Assembly: GCF_042242105.1 (NCBI RefSeq)
Contig: NC_092028.1
Coordinates: forward strand, 10,711,338-10,775,337
Reading direction: 5' to 3'
Origin: Pempheris klunzingeri
Lineage: Eukaryota > Chordata > Actinopteri > Acropomatiformes > Pempheridae
DNA: 64,000 bases
Part shown: in pieces, positions 37,372 through 52,300 of the stretch
Position numbering within the stretch: position 1 is the first letter of the stretch
Layout: every line of letters starts with the position of its first letter
Translations under genes and position numbers: made by a program
The notes under the pieces: generated by a model
The model's input: only the letters and a program-made list of their open reading frames with translations
Told to the model about the DNA's origin: nothing
The model's database searches: none

Positions 37372-40300
37372 CACATCATTATGCCAGAAACCAGTCAAAT
37401 TATCCAGGCTCAGTTCATGATCCCCACACTTCATATTTTAGTCTTGCATTGGTTTTCAAACTGCGTTACCTCCGATCCTTTAGGGGGAAGCTCATCATTT
37501 GGCTACATTGAAGGTAATGGGAAAGCAGTCCTATTTTAATTCTGTAGGGAAAAAAGCTATATCACAAAGGTGTATTTAATGTCTTGGCTGTTTCAGTGCT
37601 GTAGTGAGAGAGAGCATGCCTCACTTATTAGAGGGAAGTATTAATTACATAAAGCTACTAACTCACTCTCCTGTGTAACTAAGGCAAGCCAAGGTAACAC
37701 TCAGCCATATCTGCAGAAAACTGTTGTGCTTTGTTAATCGCTCGCAGCATAAATATAAAGCTTAAGCTTCTTTTTAATGACGCCACTCTGGCTGAGGCTA
37801 GATGCCTGAGGCAACAAGTTGCCTGTTAATAATTGAGGATCATCATGTGGACTGCCAGTTTTGGACAGATTGCTTAGTTTTCCCCCTACAGTGATATGAA
37901 AGTCAACATTCAGCCATTTAGCCCTGTTTTTGATGAAAGAAGAATCAGCTGTTGGCATTGCTGTTTCTGGCACAATTTCATACAACATAAAATGAGGATT
38001 TTAGTTTATTACTTTACATTTATTGCATTACTACAGAACCACAAATGTTCAGAGGAGAATACAATTCATTATGTGATAATGAAATTACACCAACTTTATT
38101 GCTCTTTGTATGATTAGAGAACTGTTTTATTGTGAAAATTGCTTCTGCTTCTTATGTAATTTAGATATCTAAACTGAATGTCTTTTCAGCAAGGTACTTA
38201 AGCAAATCAACAAAGCCGTCACCTAGTTTAGAAATATGTTTGGTTAGTTGGTTATGGTTCATATTAACATGCAGGCTTAACACACAGAGGCCTCCAATTT
38301 CATGGGAGTATGGGCTGGCGCTATATGATGTCAAGGTTGGCAGTAACAAGACTTAAAAGGTGGGGCTACTGCGAAAGCATGAGCTGTGTGGGCTGTCCCT
38401 GTGACAGCCATCTCAGTTACTAACAGTTACTGACACGAGGAATCTCAACACAGTTTAACAGTACTTTATCTTTAAATTTCTAAGTTTACCTGAAGAGAAA
38501 CCCTTTGTCCATCTTAAAATAAGGAAATGTGTTCACTATTATCATTATTATTATTATTATATATCACCATTATTCATCAAATTAAGAAAAAAAAGAAGCC
38601 TAAATGTTACATTTGTCAATGATTATTGTAAAGGCATGAAGGCTGCATGATATGTTATAATATTCAATAGGGGTTTCTAAAAACAAAAGCAACTTGTGAC
38701 ATTTCAAACCCTATAAGATATTACTCACGACAGAATTTAAAACAATTCTGGTAGGGTTTTGTGATTTTACAGTGAGCTTTACAAAATGTAATATTTCTGC
38801 ACGTACATTGTAACATCAATGTTATATTTCTAAAATATTCCTAAAGAATATTTCTGCATCATCAGAATTGCATTTCATAACGCTATCCAACTTTGTTCTG
38901 TTGTAGCAAGTCAACAGTGCACTCATTATATGCTTCTCAGAGGCTCTATATCACTATAGCATTACACTGACTGTCATGTTTGGAGGCCCTCCAGATAATG
39001 GAGAAGAGATTTGTCTGTTACTGCACTAGTCAAAGCTGACCAGTTTAGGCAGAATATTCACAAGATACCAACATCAGGGTTGCTGCACCTAACCTGGAAA
39101 CTAGAAGACAGAATGTATGATACTGGAATTGAATCAAATAAATCATGGGACACTTGCTGTTGATTTGAGATTACACAGTGTTACCCAACTCACCTAGCTT
39201 ATTTGCAAAGACAGGCATGAGAGACGGAAGGAGGGTGAACTGGTAGGATAAGATGGAGTAGAAGCACTGCAGGATTTGAGCATTGGGTGCATGCTCACAC
39301 ATCTTCTACACAAACACACGCACAGGAAAGCCCAATGACAATTCTTGTCTCATTGATTTTTTTTTTAGCGTGAATACAACAAACCTAACAAAATATAACA
39401 GACACTGATCGATTGGCTCTAATATCCAGGTATACACACAGCTAAAGGAGACTGAGGCTGTGTGGCTGTGACTACTAATGAAGTCATTAAGAGGAACCAC
39501 ACAGAGCATGGTAATCATTGTGACCTATTTCTGAGAAAAGAGATGTGAAGAATCGCAATATAATTTTCTCAAGTATATGTGACAGAGATAGAAGTTTAAA
39601 GATGAGAAGATAATGAATGGAATGTGTGCGTGTGTGTGAGCGAGTGCATCGAGCTCTCACAATAACAGTGGGTATCCAGGCGGAGTCACAGCAGCGCAGC
39701 AGACAACGACACAGAGACTCAAGTGAGTCTTGAGCATGACTGTGTTTAGATGGAGCTGTGAACGTGTTCTCCTTCAGAACAGGCTCTGATGCACACTCCT
39801 CGGCCAACCTTGGACACACATACCCACACACATACAGGCAAAAATCACATTAATAAAAGACACATAGGAAATACAGGTGCACGTGCGTACCAAGGATCTC
39901 ACTTAATACACTCATCTATGTTTCAGCTGCAAACCTCTGTTGGTGCTGCTGAAAATATTAGCTAAGATGACTCCACTAATATTCATAGCTATTCAATAAT
40001 ATCACAAATGAACACTTAAATTGATAACAGAGAGGACAGCTTTTACATATCAAATAGAACTTATCCAGATGGATATTTTAGGTGGAGGGCTGATCATCCA
40101 CCAATGAAAAAGAAACCTAAGACTGAACACTTTGTCTGTGCATTACTGAGAACATTTTATTCACTTCTGAACTCTCTCCAGTGATCCAATCTAACTCCCT
40201 GAACATGTGACTGGGTAATGTGCTGACCTGCAGGCAGACTGAAAGCAGACCAGGGCCTGAAGCAGAAAAGCTTCAGACCTGGGAGCTTGGCTTCTGGGGT

Positions 40301-43300
40301 CTGACCTATTCAGAGCCCTCTGGGGGACAGCAGAGAGAAATGAGGAGAAAAGAGGAGATACGAGAATAAAAATGGAGCAGGGGACAAGAAAATCTGATTA
40401 TATTACATCACAAAGACATTTGTCATCTCATTAAAGCACATCATCCAAACAGATTTCCTCAAGGGAGTAGTTAAAGATTTATTTAAAATCTTATTTATCT
40501 GAAACATCTCATCTAAGAGAGACACAGAGCAAAGCCTGAAATCCCTCTGTGTGTCTTTGGTGAAAGTTCATAGTTCCCAGGGACATCTGGTATAAACAGG
40601 ACTCTTAATCTTGCCTCTGATTTGTGACTTGGTGCGATTAAAGTGGAATACATTCATTGCTTAAGTAGGAATATGAATACGTGCTAACCAGCCATATCTT
40701 GCTGAAAGTTGCATTGTCTCTGTTTCAATTGTACCTTCTGTTTTAGTTAGGAATCTCACAGAGCTAACTCACAGAGTGTCGACGATGAGCAGGAGAGAGT
40801 AGAGGCAGCTCAGAGAATCTGTTAGTCATGGCCTCTATCAATGCCTCTATCTCCTTGTACTGCACTGGTCTGGACTGGTGGTTCAGTCTGGAGAAATCAG
40901 AGGGGCAGCAGCTTATACAAAGCAAACATCTGACATTAAATTACACAACACTGTATGGTTCTTTTAGGTAAGTAGGGAGGGACAGAGGACGGTGAGGAGG
41001 AAAGATATTATGGAGACATGATGTGCATCGTAGACTAAGTATGTGTATGTTTGTGCATATGTGAATGAATGACTGAATGAGTGCAGTCCATAGTATGGGT
41101 TTACCAGGGGGTAAAGTGTCCTTAAAACATTAATTTACCTACAAGCAAATCTTTGAGTCCATGTTTTTGTGTGTTTTCTACTGTGACATAACTCAGTCTA
41201 AATTAGCAGTCTTTCTGTCATCAGGTAATTTTTTTTTAAATGTTTGTTTGGAAATAATTTTTATTCTATTTTATTTAATCTTAGAAAATGTAGGCCTAAC
41301 AGGCAGGCTACAATGAACATGTTATGTAAGCAGAGTGCTCACAAAGTGGCTCCTTCAACAAGCTTTGACTATCATCTGTGAAACTGGATACACCAGGCGT
41401 AAGAACAGCTCTTAAGTGGTGTGTATGAACCACAGAGATCTGCTCTACAAACATAAAAATAAGACAGTCTTCTGGGCTATTTATATTTTTATACCCAAGG
41501 TGGGGACAGCCTTTTACACGGAAAAACTATTGATATCAGGGGAAATGTCTGCATTTATTTTGCCAGTACCTGCTGGCGTTTGTTTAGTAACTTTATCCCT
41601 TCCATAGCATACTTACTAGATGTAAACTTACCCATTTCACACAAAGTCAATTAAAGAGTTGAAACTTCACAGCACTGATCAGGGTCCAAAAACACACTCC
41701 CAGACTTGTTTTGCCTGTGACTCACACAACCCTACGCCCTATGTGCACTGCAGGTACGGCCAGTAAAAGCACAGGTTCCGCGGCTGCGTACCTTATGTAT
41801 GACTTGGTCAGTTCAACTTCAACATACCTCTTCATCACTAACATGTCTGGATGGACATTACTGAGAAATAAGCTTCATTGATTACACTGACAAACAATTG
41901 CAACTTTGTCAATCACAAGACAAAGTTAGGCTGTACAAGTGTCCTTAACAATATGTGACTCATTTACATACATGCATTATGTGTGTTTTTGTATACCTAA
42001 ACAGGGCAGAGGCAGCGCTGGCAGCCTGGGTGGCGACCAGCAGGCAGGAGGAGCACACTGCAGCAACTACAGCTTCTGAAACTGCCACAAACCCTGGACC
42101 ACTGGGGAACAAACGCACACTTGGGGGCTGCCTGTACTCCCCCCCCACACACAGACACACACATAACATCAAACATCCCACAGACCCCAAAATTTACAGT
42201 GCATTCTTTCAGAGATAATAACTGCCATCGTTAAATTGTAGCCTAGCAGCAGGAACAGATCCTAGACTAGACAGAGAAACAGAAATCTATGTTAAATTCT
42301 ACTGAAATCACTGTTGTAAGCAAACAATAAATCTCATGATAGTTGAAAATGGTACAGTACTATGAGTGTCCTAGAAGAGTCAGTGAGAACTATGTCTAAA
42401 ATACAGATAAGAGGAAAAGACTTTCAGGAATTTTTGATGATATGGGTTTTTGACATGGATGTCAATACGGGACCATCAAAAGGTGGCACTCTGTCCTATC
42501 TATCATTTCTTGGCTTGCTGTGCCAAAACCAGCAGTGACTGTTTGCTGAGTCATAATGAACGCGCCCTCCCTCTGTGTAGGTGAGTGAGACTCACCTACA
42601 CACAGACAGACACTTGTATTCTCTCTTTTAGGTCAGGGACACATGATAAACAAATAGTGCTGACCTACTGGCGTTACAAAGATCACCAGAGTACGTCTCT
42701 TGTCTATGATTCAGCACCACGACAACTGTGGACTGGCTCCCTGTTGCCACAACAGTAGTCGCATAGAACATCCTAAATAACACGTGTGTACATAAAGGTG
42801 CACACAAATACAAGCTCACACAGTGGTTTTTAACTGTTGATGCCAACACACACAAAAACAGCCAAAACCATGGATATGTACACACACAAACGCAAAATGT
42901 CCTTGCTCACACATATGCACTGTAAAGACATGATACTGGTCAAACCAGGTAAGACAGTCTCTCTCTCTCTCTCATACACAACCACACACACACACACACT
43001 CTTTAGCTTGTTCAGCACTTTAAGAGCTCTGGTCCAGCTACTTTTTTACTGTTCCACTCAGTGTAAAGGACAAATTTCCCTCGCCATTTGAAATCTCTTA
43101 TCCCCTGTATCATTGCCATGTGACGGGTGGAACATTCCATTAAAATTATGTCAAGCTTGCAGAAATATGACAGTGTTTTACTGGCTCATGATATATTTTC
43201 ATGTGTAAGCCAGCAGACAGTTAATTCAAATATAATTAATCTTCCCAGTGTTCCATATTTAACATGTTTTACAGGAGATCGGTTCTCCTGCTGAAGCTGT

Positions 43301-46300
43301 ATCCTACACGCTGTTCAGTTTGTGTACATTAGCATAATTGTGTGTACATTTAAAGTGATATTAATATGAATAGGCCTCATAATTACAACTTACACTGTGA
43401 AGAGTGCGTTGCAGTTACAGAGTAACTTCTCCAATGCCACAAAATGGAAAATACAAATAAGAATGTCAGACTTTCATAAATTGTCACAATACTAGACTAT
43501 ATGATTAATTGGCAAGCTCTACAAACTGAAATAGATTTCAGGCAATCAAAATCACTGAATCAAGAACCTCCCAGTCATTGTATGATAATTATGTCAAGTC
43601 AGCAACATATCTTTTCAGAGTTCAGTGGACTATAGAATAAAATGATGGTACATAACTGTTTTTTCAGTTGAAAATATTTTCCTATGAAAATACTGTAAGG
43701 TCTGTGGATCATCATGTGGTGAGAAACATGTCTTTTATATGTAAATTTCAATGCTTCAATGCAGAGGAGGTCTCAGCAGCAGCTGTATGAAAACCTCATT
43801 AACAAACTCGTGCATTTAGCTGGACTGACCCTTTAACATACATACGCGCAACAATACTTGCAGTCAAACAGCAACCTTTTAACAAAAATGTCAGGATAGT
43901 AAACACCTGCAAACCATCTACGACGTCTTTATTGAATATAATTGTTTTTATTTGGTGCACCTGTGTCTATGCTCGCATGATGTGACCTGTGTTTGAAGTG
44001 TACAAAGGCTGAGGTGTAGTGACATAATTTTTAGTCAGGGAGCTGTCCAGTGCAGTGTAATAATTCTGGCATTGAAAAGCTCAAAAAACAAGGAAAAAAA
44101 AATATTACAGTGCAGACTCACTTTTCCAGTATCTCAGTAAGGAGCAGCAGACCTTGTTTTGGCACTTCCAAGTTGGTCAGCCGCAGAGCCTCCTTCAGAC
44201 TGCGCACCAGTGACTCAATACCTTACACACACAAACACACACACACTAATTGTATCAAAGGAATATTTGACTCAACCCCCCTCCACTCCCCCACCCAACA
44301 ACACACACACCCACACATTTGTCTGATTTTGCTCAGTGCCATTGCTATGAGAGTGCTTTGGCTACTACACCACAGGCTACAGCGACGTCCTACAATAAAA
44401 TGGGTGACAGTGTTTATAATTTTAATACACACACAAAGCATGCATACACACCAACACACACTATCTTGCGTGTCAAAACAGTGGGAGTACAGTGGTATAT
44501 CTTTCTAACTGCTACACAGAATCCTCTGTAATGATCTCATGTTCGTACTTAGCAAGAGCAAGAACTTAATACAGACATGCATACGCATCTTTGTGACAGA
44601 ATACTCATTACCATTCATTTGGGAGGCAAAATATTGACATTTTATTATCATTACTACTATATTATTACGTTATTATTATTACTTGGCTCTGTGGCCGTTA
44701 AGTCTGATATTCATGCTTTGTTACATTACAATGGCACCATCTGAACACAGCATATAGAAGCTACCCCTGTTCTTCTAGTTTCCCCAGAGCAGCGATGTAA
44801 CTGTGATTCTTGGAGGAAATGCATATTCCTAAAAACACAAACTGCAATGAGGCAGAGACAACATGAGGCAGAGACAAACAAACCCCTATTCCACTTTGCA
44901 AGGTTTATTAAAATGTCTTGTCGCTTTCACAAAAATTAAACAATGCAGACTCAGCCATTAGTTTCAGATGTTAACCCACATATCATGAAAAGTTGCACAT
45001 ATACACCGTCACAAAAAGACCTAATGCACACACACACACACACACACACAAACAGGGATGACATGATTGTGCCCCAGGAGTGTTTCCGATTTGTCTAAGC
45101 TCTCTCACCATAGACAGAGTGGCATTGAGAGAAGAAGAGTGGGTCCTCAGTAAGCAACACCAAACAGCTGTAGACAGACCACAACAGCACTTCACTTCTA
45201 CTACTGGCCAGACGGTCAAACAGAAACTCTACAATGGAGAAGAGAAAACAGAGGAAGAGAGAGGATAAAGATATAAAGTAAAAAGACAACAGAATAATGC
45301 TACACTGTAATAGTCTTCTGTATCATCATTATACCACTTCAACAACAGGATGCAATGCTTTTTAATGCAAATTTAACATGATACACAAAAAAGAATGGTA
45401 AAGCCCTGCCATATTCTGAAATTCAGGGGCAAGATTGAAACACAAGCAGAATCCGCAGTGAGGAAGAGGTAGGTATTAAAGTAGTGGAAAAAGCAACTAA
45501 GAGACAAGATAGAGAGGTACACAGAAACACAGCAAGAGAAGTAGCACAAATTTAGACATAGAGAGAGAGAGTCAAAGGGGAACATAGAGTAGGCAGAGGA
45601 AATTATTTGTAGAAGACAAATCAAAGAAGGCAACAGCTCCAGCAACAGCTAGTATAGTTGGCATATCCCAGCTACTGTGTGTGAATGTCTGTGTGTGCTT
45701 CTCACCAGGTACGTCAGCCTTAATGAAGGAAGCACTGTACTGAGAAGGAGAATGAACCAGGATGGATGCAGTACACTTTGCACTGGTCACCTGCAACGTC
45801 TCATCACCACTCAGCAGCAACTGGAAAACAAGTTTTAAGGCCTTTATTAGAATCCACCAATCACTGAAAACACGTTGCATTCGAATAGTATGCAGGGCTA
45901 TCGATCTATCTATCTATCTATCTATACACACACATATATGGCAAAGAAACAAGAAAAAAAATGCAAACTCCAGTTAGAGTCTTGTTTGAGTGTAGCAGTG
46001 TTACTGTTGTTTGTCTCTGCAACTGAAACAGCAGTTTTTTTAATCTTTCTGCCTTCCAAGTTCTCATACAATTTTGTATGATTAAATCAGTGGATTTATT
46101 TGGTTGCAGAGGTCCTAAAAATAATACACTAATTATGTTTTGGGACATAACTTAGATTTGGGTAATTATTTAGCTAAGAGTTAGATTTTTATAACAACTC
46201 AACACACAATAGTGCCGGGAAAAAAAACCCCACTAACGTCATGAGCTCTGCTGTAATGTGAGTCATAACTGAGAAAATCTAACTAGATGTAATCTACGCA

Positions 46301-49300
46301 TTGATTTCCCAGACATGAAGCACAAATATTTGTCCAGGGTAAACCCTCCCTGAATCCCTATTCAAAGGCACATTAATCCAGGATTAGAACTTCTTGTTAT
46401 GATTATCACCAGTGCCAGAATGCGGGTCTTGGGGGTGGGAGCAGGATGTTTGGACAGAGACCTTTTTCAGTATGAGAGGCAGAGGGCAGTGGTCAGGGGA
46501 CTGTTGCTCTTGGTTTTGGCTGAGGATCTGGCTTTTGTTGGTGTGGATGTTCTGGTTCTCATCGCACATGATCTGATTGCCAGGGCTGTTCATCAGAACT
46601 GACACTGCCTCTCCCAGCTGCACCAGCAGCCACAGCAGGCCTTACAGATGAAAGACAAGATATCAAAACAGCATGCACATTCTACAAATACTGTACATGT
46701 GAGCGTATATACAAAGAAACTGTCTCGCAGAAGACAAAATGGAACCTTAGGTAAGATCACAACAGTGATGTGGTTAGCATGATAAAAGAAGATATATTAA
46801 ACATATGTAATAACGTCCATAGGGGTCCATAATTATGCCCAAAAAATAGTGCAAAACTGATATAGTCATAAAACACACAAACATTTTTAACATTAGAAAA
46901 TTACATTACAATACCATAATACAAAGCTGAAGACAGAGAATAATAATCCTGTTTAATTCCTCCATCATGCCGTTCTCACTGGAACCGGTGAGGGTAAGCT
47001 TATTAAGTAAATCAATTCCAAATTACACAAACAATGACAGCAAAACCCCAACTGCACCTATTCTAAAAACTGCAATAATCCAACCTTGAACCTCAATTCT
47101 ATGCCCTCAGTGCATCTTATCCCTCTCCATAGTTAATACAGTGATAAAACTTGAAATTTCCATAAGATAATGACCCTATTTAAGTTTTTTTCTCTCTGCA
47201 CCCGGCGTAGACCTTCATTCACCAAAGCTTATTAGCCTTATAACTCGAAACTCCTACAAGATAACAACACTCTTTCATGTCAGTGTAATTCCTCCTCTTT
47301 CTCTTTCTAGCCTCCCTCCTAAGTAGATTCTAGATCTTCATTTAGAAAGATGATGACGGTTGTGTTATTTTACGAGCCGCAAGCTTTTCTAAAAACAAAC
47401 AAAAAATCATTATTATATTATCGTCACATTTCATCATCAATAACCCCTACCAACTAATGGTGGCCTCTTGTGATGAGACAGTAGTTGGTGAATTCACTTT
47501 GGTGAAATGTTAAAGTGATGAGAAATAAACCGACGTGAAACTAAATAATTGTTGACAGAATACCTTTGAGTCTCCAGCTCCTGTCTCCACACCTTAAGTG
47601 TCCTTATCATCTCTCAGGCAGATGGGAGTGAGGCTTTGTTTCATACATGACAACAAAAACATAACAGTCTTTCCCTCAAACTGCAAATTTGTTGCTGTTT
47701 GCTCAGATCAAATTTTTTCATCTATTTTTAATAACGCAAGCCTCTTATCTCTATTCACAAATTGTATTTTTCATTTTTGCCTAAGCTATGCATACAGTAA
47801 TAATCTCAACAATTCAAACATTTTGATGACAGCCGCTAAATCTCACTTAGTCTATCTAGTGCTTAATAAATCTAAATTAGACCAATAATTTTTGCAGTTT
47901 TTCATCCAGGCAGCTAATGAAGCTCTCAAATATACTTTTACACAGTAATTTTGAAAAAGTGAAAAACACAGGACCAAAATGTGAAAAGCCTAACTGTACA
48001 CACATACGTGGTCATTTAAACCTCCAGTTCAAGGGGAATATTGTAATTTATAGTTTATCCTGGTTTTGCTCCAGGCAGCTGATTGCAAAAGCATTAAAGA
48101 ACTTAAATTACTGAATATTATTAATACTTAGCTCTTATAAAAAGAACATTTTGAGGTCACTGCCGTCACAAATTCCTATTTTGTCAACATGGTTTATATT
48201 ACTTCATACAACCTAGTATAGATTTTTGAATCGATCTTGTGGAACACATGGTTACCCATGCATATCATGAAGGTGGGGAGGGCTGATTTTTTTTAATAAA
48301 AGTTTCATATAACCTATTATAAAAAGAAATCTTAATGAATAAATAAAATGAGTGATAGCTGTTCTCACCAACGCAGTTGTTGAGGAGTTGGGGAGAGCTG
48401 GCATTGGCCAAGGTCTGCAGCAACAGAATACACACTCTGTCCCTGATGGCAATGGGCAAGGACTGGGCTGCCGAGCCCCCAGCTGTCCCAAACAGTTTGA
48501 GCCACACATACAGGACCGAAGCCTTCAGTGCTTCATCTGGGTAAAGCAATGCTGAGCATAGGTGGTCCAGCAAGGGCACTGATGAACAGAGATGGGAGAC
48601 TGGTGATAATAATACATAACCAAATGGAGACCAGAGTAAAAGAAGAGAGTACATGCATGATCATGTGGGAAAACTTGGTTGTTGTAACAACAAATAAATA
48701 TTTTACATATGAATGCAACCAATCAAACTGTGTTGAACATGTGTTGAACAAATACCCACATCTTAAGATGGTGGGAAGGCAAGGATACCCAGAGGAGAAG
48801 TAAAGGTAGTACATTATGAGAGAAGCATAGATAACAATGACAACAGCGAGACAACAACCTGGAAGAGGAGCGAGTGTCACTTCAACAACCACTTTAGTGA
48901 TGAAAGATAATGGCTGAGCAATATTGGACGGACTGTTGCAATGAGGATGAAAGGATTGATGATTGTGGAGAGAGTGCAGTAAAATGTCAGGCAGAAGAGA
49001 GAGTATGAGAAAATAAGATTAAGAAAACACTTAAGGGTGGGATAATAGTCTCCTATGAGCACATCAAACGGGAGGTTGAGACTCCTTGGTACACTGTCAG
49101 AGCGTGGTTAAGATTTGCAAGGCTGGAAAAAGTGAGAGACAGAGGACAGAGAGACACGAATGGAGACACTCAAAGACGCAAAAGAGACAGATAAGAGGAG
49201 ACAGGTGGAGGCACAAAGCATTTACAGAACTTTGCTACAGAAAAATGTAGAATTAGTCTTTGTAACATCACTATCTTCAAGCTGTACTTACCAAATTAAG

Positions 49301-52300
49301 ATATTCAAAGTAACACTGACAGAAAACACACTGCCTATCATAAAGCCCTTAAGGCATTAGTATCTTATAAATAATTATCTTCTCCATCAAGACGTACACT
49401 AAAAGAATTGACATCTGCTACTGAGACTCCAAACTTCAGAAGCAAAAAATATGCTTTGATGAATAGCCGGAGTGAGTTAATAGTTTAAGACATTTACATG
49501 AAATGTAATGTCATCCAAGTTGTGTTAATTGCATGAATTATTCATAACATAAAAGCTTTTCCATCAAACATATATAAATGACCAAAGGAAGACCCAGTGA
49601 AGCTCAGTGTGTCAAAGGCATGACCACATCCACAAATTACAGGTCAAAATCAGGTCAAGTAATTTACGAACAGTAGCGGAAGAAGTCAAACTATAGGCCT
49701 AAAGTGGCACACTGCAATATCATACAAGGATGAATACACTGGCATGATGGAGGAAAAATTTTAAAAAATTAATTCATAAATGTTAATCGGGTATCTTAAT
49801 GTGAATACGATAACCTTTAGCGTTTACATAAAAGCTATAATAGCCAAACTACTGCATCAATGTGCGTATAATCAAATTATTAGAGTGCATTAATTAATAT
49901 CTGTAATTCCTTTCTCTCTTCATGTCTTACACTTAGAGTAAGGGTGCACATGATGGCAGGTGAGACACGGACAGAGATAGAAGGAGCTAGAGAGGTGAAC
50001 GAAAAGCAAATAAATATTAAAGAGACTTTGAGAACAAAGGTGTGAACGGTGTTTAAGGGCAGGGCAGTGCTGGAGGTGGAAGGAGACAGAAGAAAAAAGA
50101 GGCAGCGGGTGTAGTTGAGAGATAGAGAGAGAGAGAAATGACAAAGTAAGAGAGCCAAGCACAAGCCCAGCTGCTCTGTGAAGCAGATCAAAACCCATGT
50201 GAGCCAGAAGAGGCTCCCAGACATGTTTGATTAAACCAAAATATATGAGGCGGCCAAGATGAGAGCCAGGCATAAGGAGAGAAGGAGAACGAATGGAGAG
50301 GGGGAGGAGGGAGATAAGACCTCCATAGACAGGGGATGCAAATGGAAGGAACACAACATTAGAGTGGTAAATAAAAGCCTCTGCGTTGTTTACCACCACG
50401 TTTTATGATGCGTGCACACAAACACAGAGACTGACGCACAAAGAACTGAAGCAAAAAAAGATTAAACATTCTTCTTTTTTCTGTTTTCTTTAACAGAGAA
50501 CACCAAAGGTTAATTTCCCTTTGCCTTGTTTACTGTTTTGCTTCCCCACTGTGACGCTTGCACTCTGTACTACCGCGCTCTGTTCGTCTTGTGATCTGCT
50601 TTCTACAGTATTTCTCTGTTGTTTTGCACTCTTTGCTTCACCCCGCTTTGCTAAACCTTTCTCTGACTTGCTCACTGACTTATTACACCTCCAGCTTCCA
50701 GCGTTTCCCACACACAAAATGCATCTGTTTGGCCCACTCAAATAAATCCCCACAAGCTTATTTCTCCATATGTTTGTATGTTTGTCTTTCTTTCAAAAGT
50801 ATATCGTCTTATGTCCTTAATCACTTAACTTTTCCATTTTGGCGCTCTGATCATCTCAATCTGCGAGAGATACTGCAGCTTGTACTATTGCCCTCTCCAT
50901 CCCTTATCTTCCTTGTTATCTTTTCCTGCCTTCCTCTTTCCTTATCTCATTAATGCTTGAGTCTTCCCTCCCTGTTCCCTCATTTAGTCTGTATCCACTC
51001 CTCAGTTAGGGCCAGAGGGAGTAGGAAAACAGCAACGCAGAAACGAGCAAGATAAGGGGAAAGAAAGAAAGAGAATAAAAGGTAAATTCAGGCAGAGAAA
51101 AGTGGAGGCGGGGGGGGCATAGGGGTTAATAAGTCAGATAGACAGGAAGACAGCGAATCAGAGAGAGCAAATGGTTGGGTGCTCTGGGCTCGTGTTGTCA
51201 TTGCCGTGCTGTTGTCGTTACTCCAAACAGCCCCACAGAGACCTGTTGAGTGACAGGCCCCAGACAGGCACATACAGTCAATAGTGGCAGCCCGCATCTT
51301 GCATCAGCGCCACAATAACCCACCATTACCTGCGGCTGCTCAGGGGACCTTGTAAAAATGAAAATACACGGGAGGTGGACAGACGTATCATAGTAACATA
51401 ATCATGACGCCTGCTTATTTGCCACAAGGCTCACATTCACTCTTGCCTTTGAAGACAAGCACACAGTAACACACTATGACACACACACACACACAATTGA
51501 AGTTGATTAACGGTGCCCATTAAACAGAGTGGTGTAATGGTTCAGTGAGTAGACACACATCATACAGGTGGTTGTAGTAGAGATTAAATTGGCGCAGCTG
51601 TGCGTGGGAGGGGTGGTGAGGTGCATCATCATTCTGCCTCACTGCACTGCAGATTTGCACATAGATAAAAATATATCCATACATATGGGGAATTTCAGGG
51701 AAAAGGTTGGATGAATATGTATTTTTAAACTTTTGCAGCTTTTTATTTACAGCAAGAGCTGGCATGGGATTTGCTATGCAGAAAGAATTTTAAGTATGGA
51801 CACAGCATGGTTACTTGGATTCAGGTGGAGTGTAATTGAAAAGGTCATAACAGCTAGAGAGATTCAAATGAGAAAGTTCATGGCGAAAGCATATTAAAAA
51901 AAAAATACAGTTTTGTGACTATTGTCCCGTTTCTCAGAAGCAGGACTGTAATTGGCTGCACTTGGGCAAGACTATTTCAAATAATCAGTTATCGTGACTG
52001 AATTGTGGATATCCCTGCTTGGAGGGAACATGGTATGCTGAAAATTAAACATTCTCTCATATCTTTCTCTTCCATTCAAGATGAGCTGAAATATTTGATA
52101 CCTTTCTGAATCTCAGCTTCCAGAGTGAACTGTCCCTGTGTTGGTTTATTTTTCTATCCACTTGATGGATGGCACAGTGAAGACAGCCATCTGAAATCTG
52201 ACATGATCCTGACTTTTTAAAAATGGACCCAAACCAACCTGTTCTCCAAACGTTTCTCTTTGATTGCCCACTGCACAAGGAGGTCGGGGTCTGCTACAAA

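Noticed and set aside
42125..42140. Later acceptor CCCCAG inside mei1 exon 11
   Set aside because: It would remove QPPSVRLFP, which aligns to human QPEEIKLF, so the upstream TACAG acceptor was preferred.
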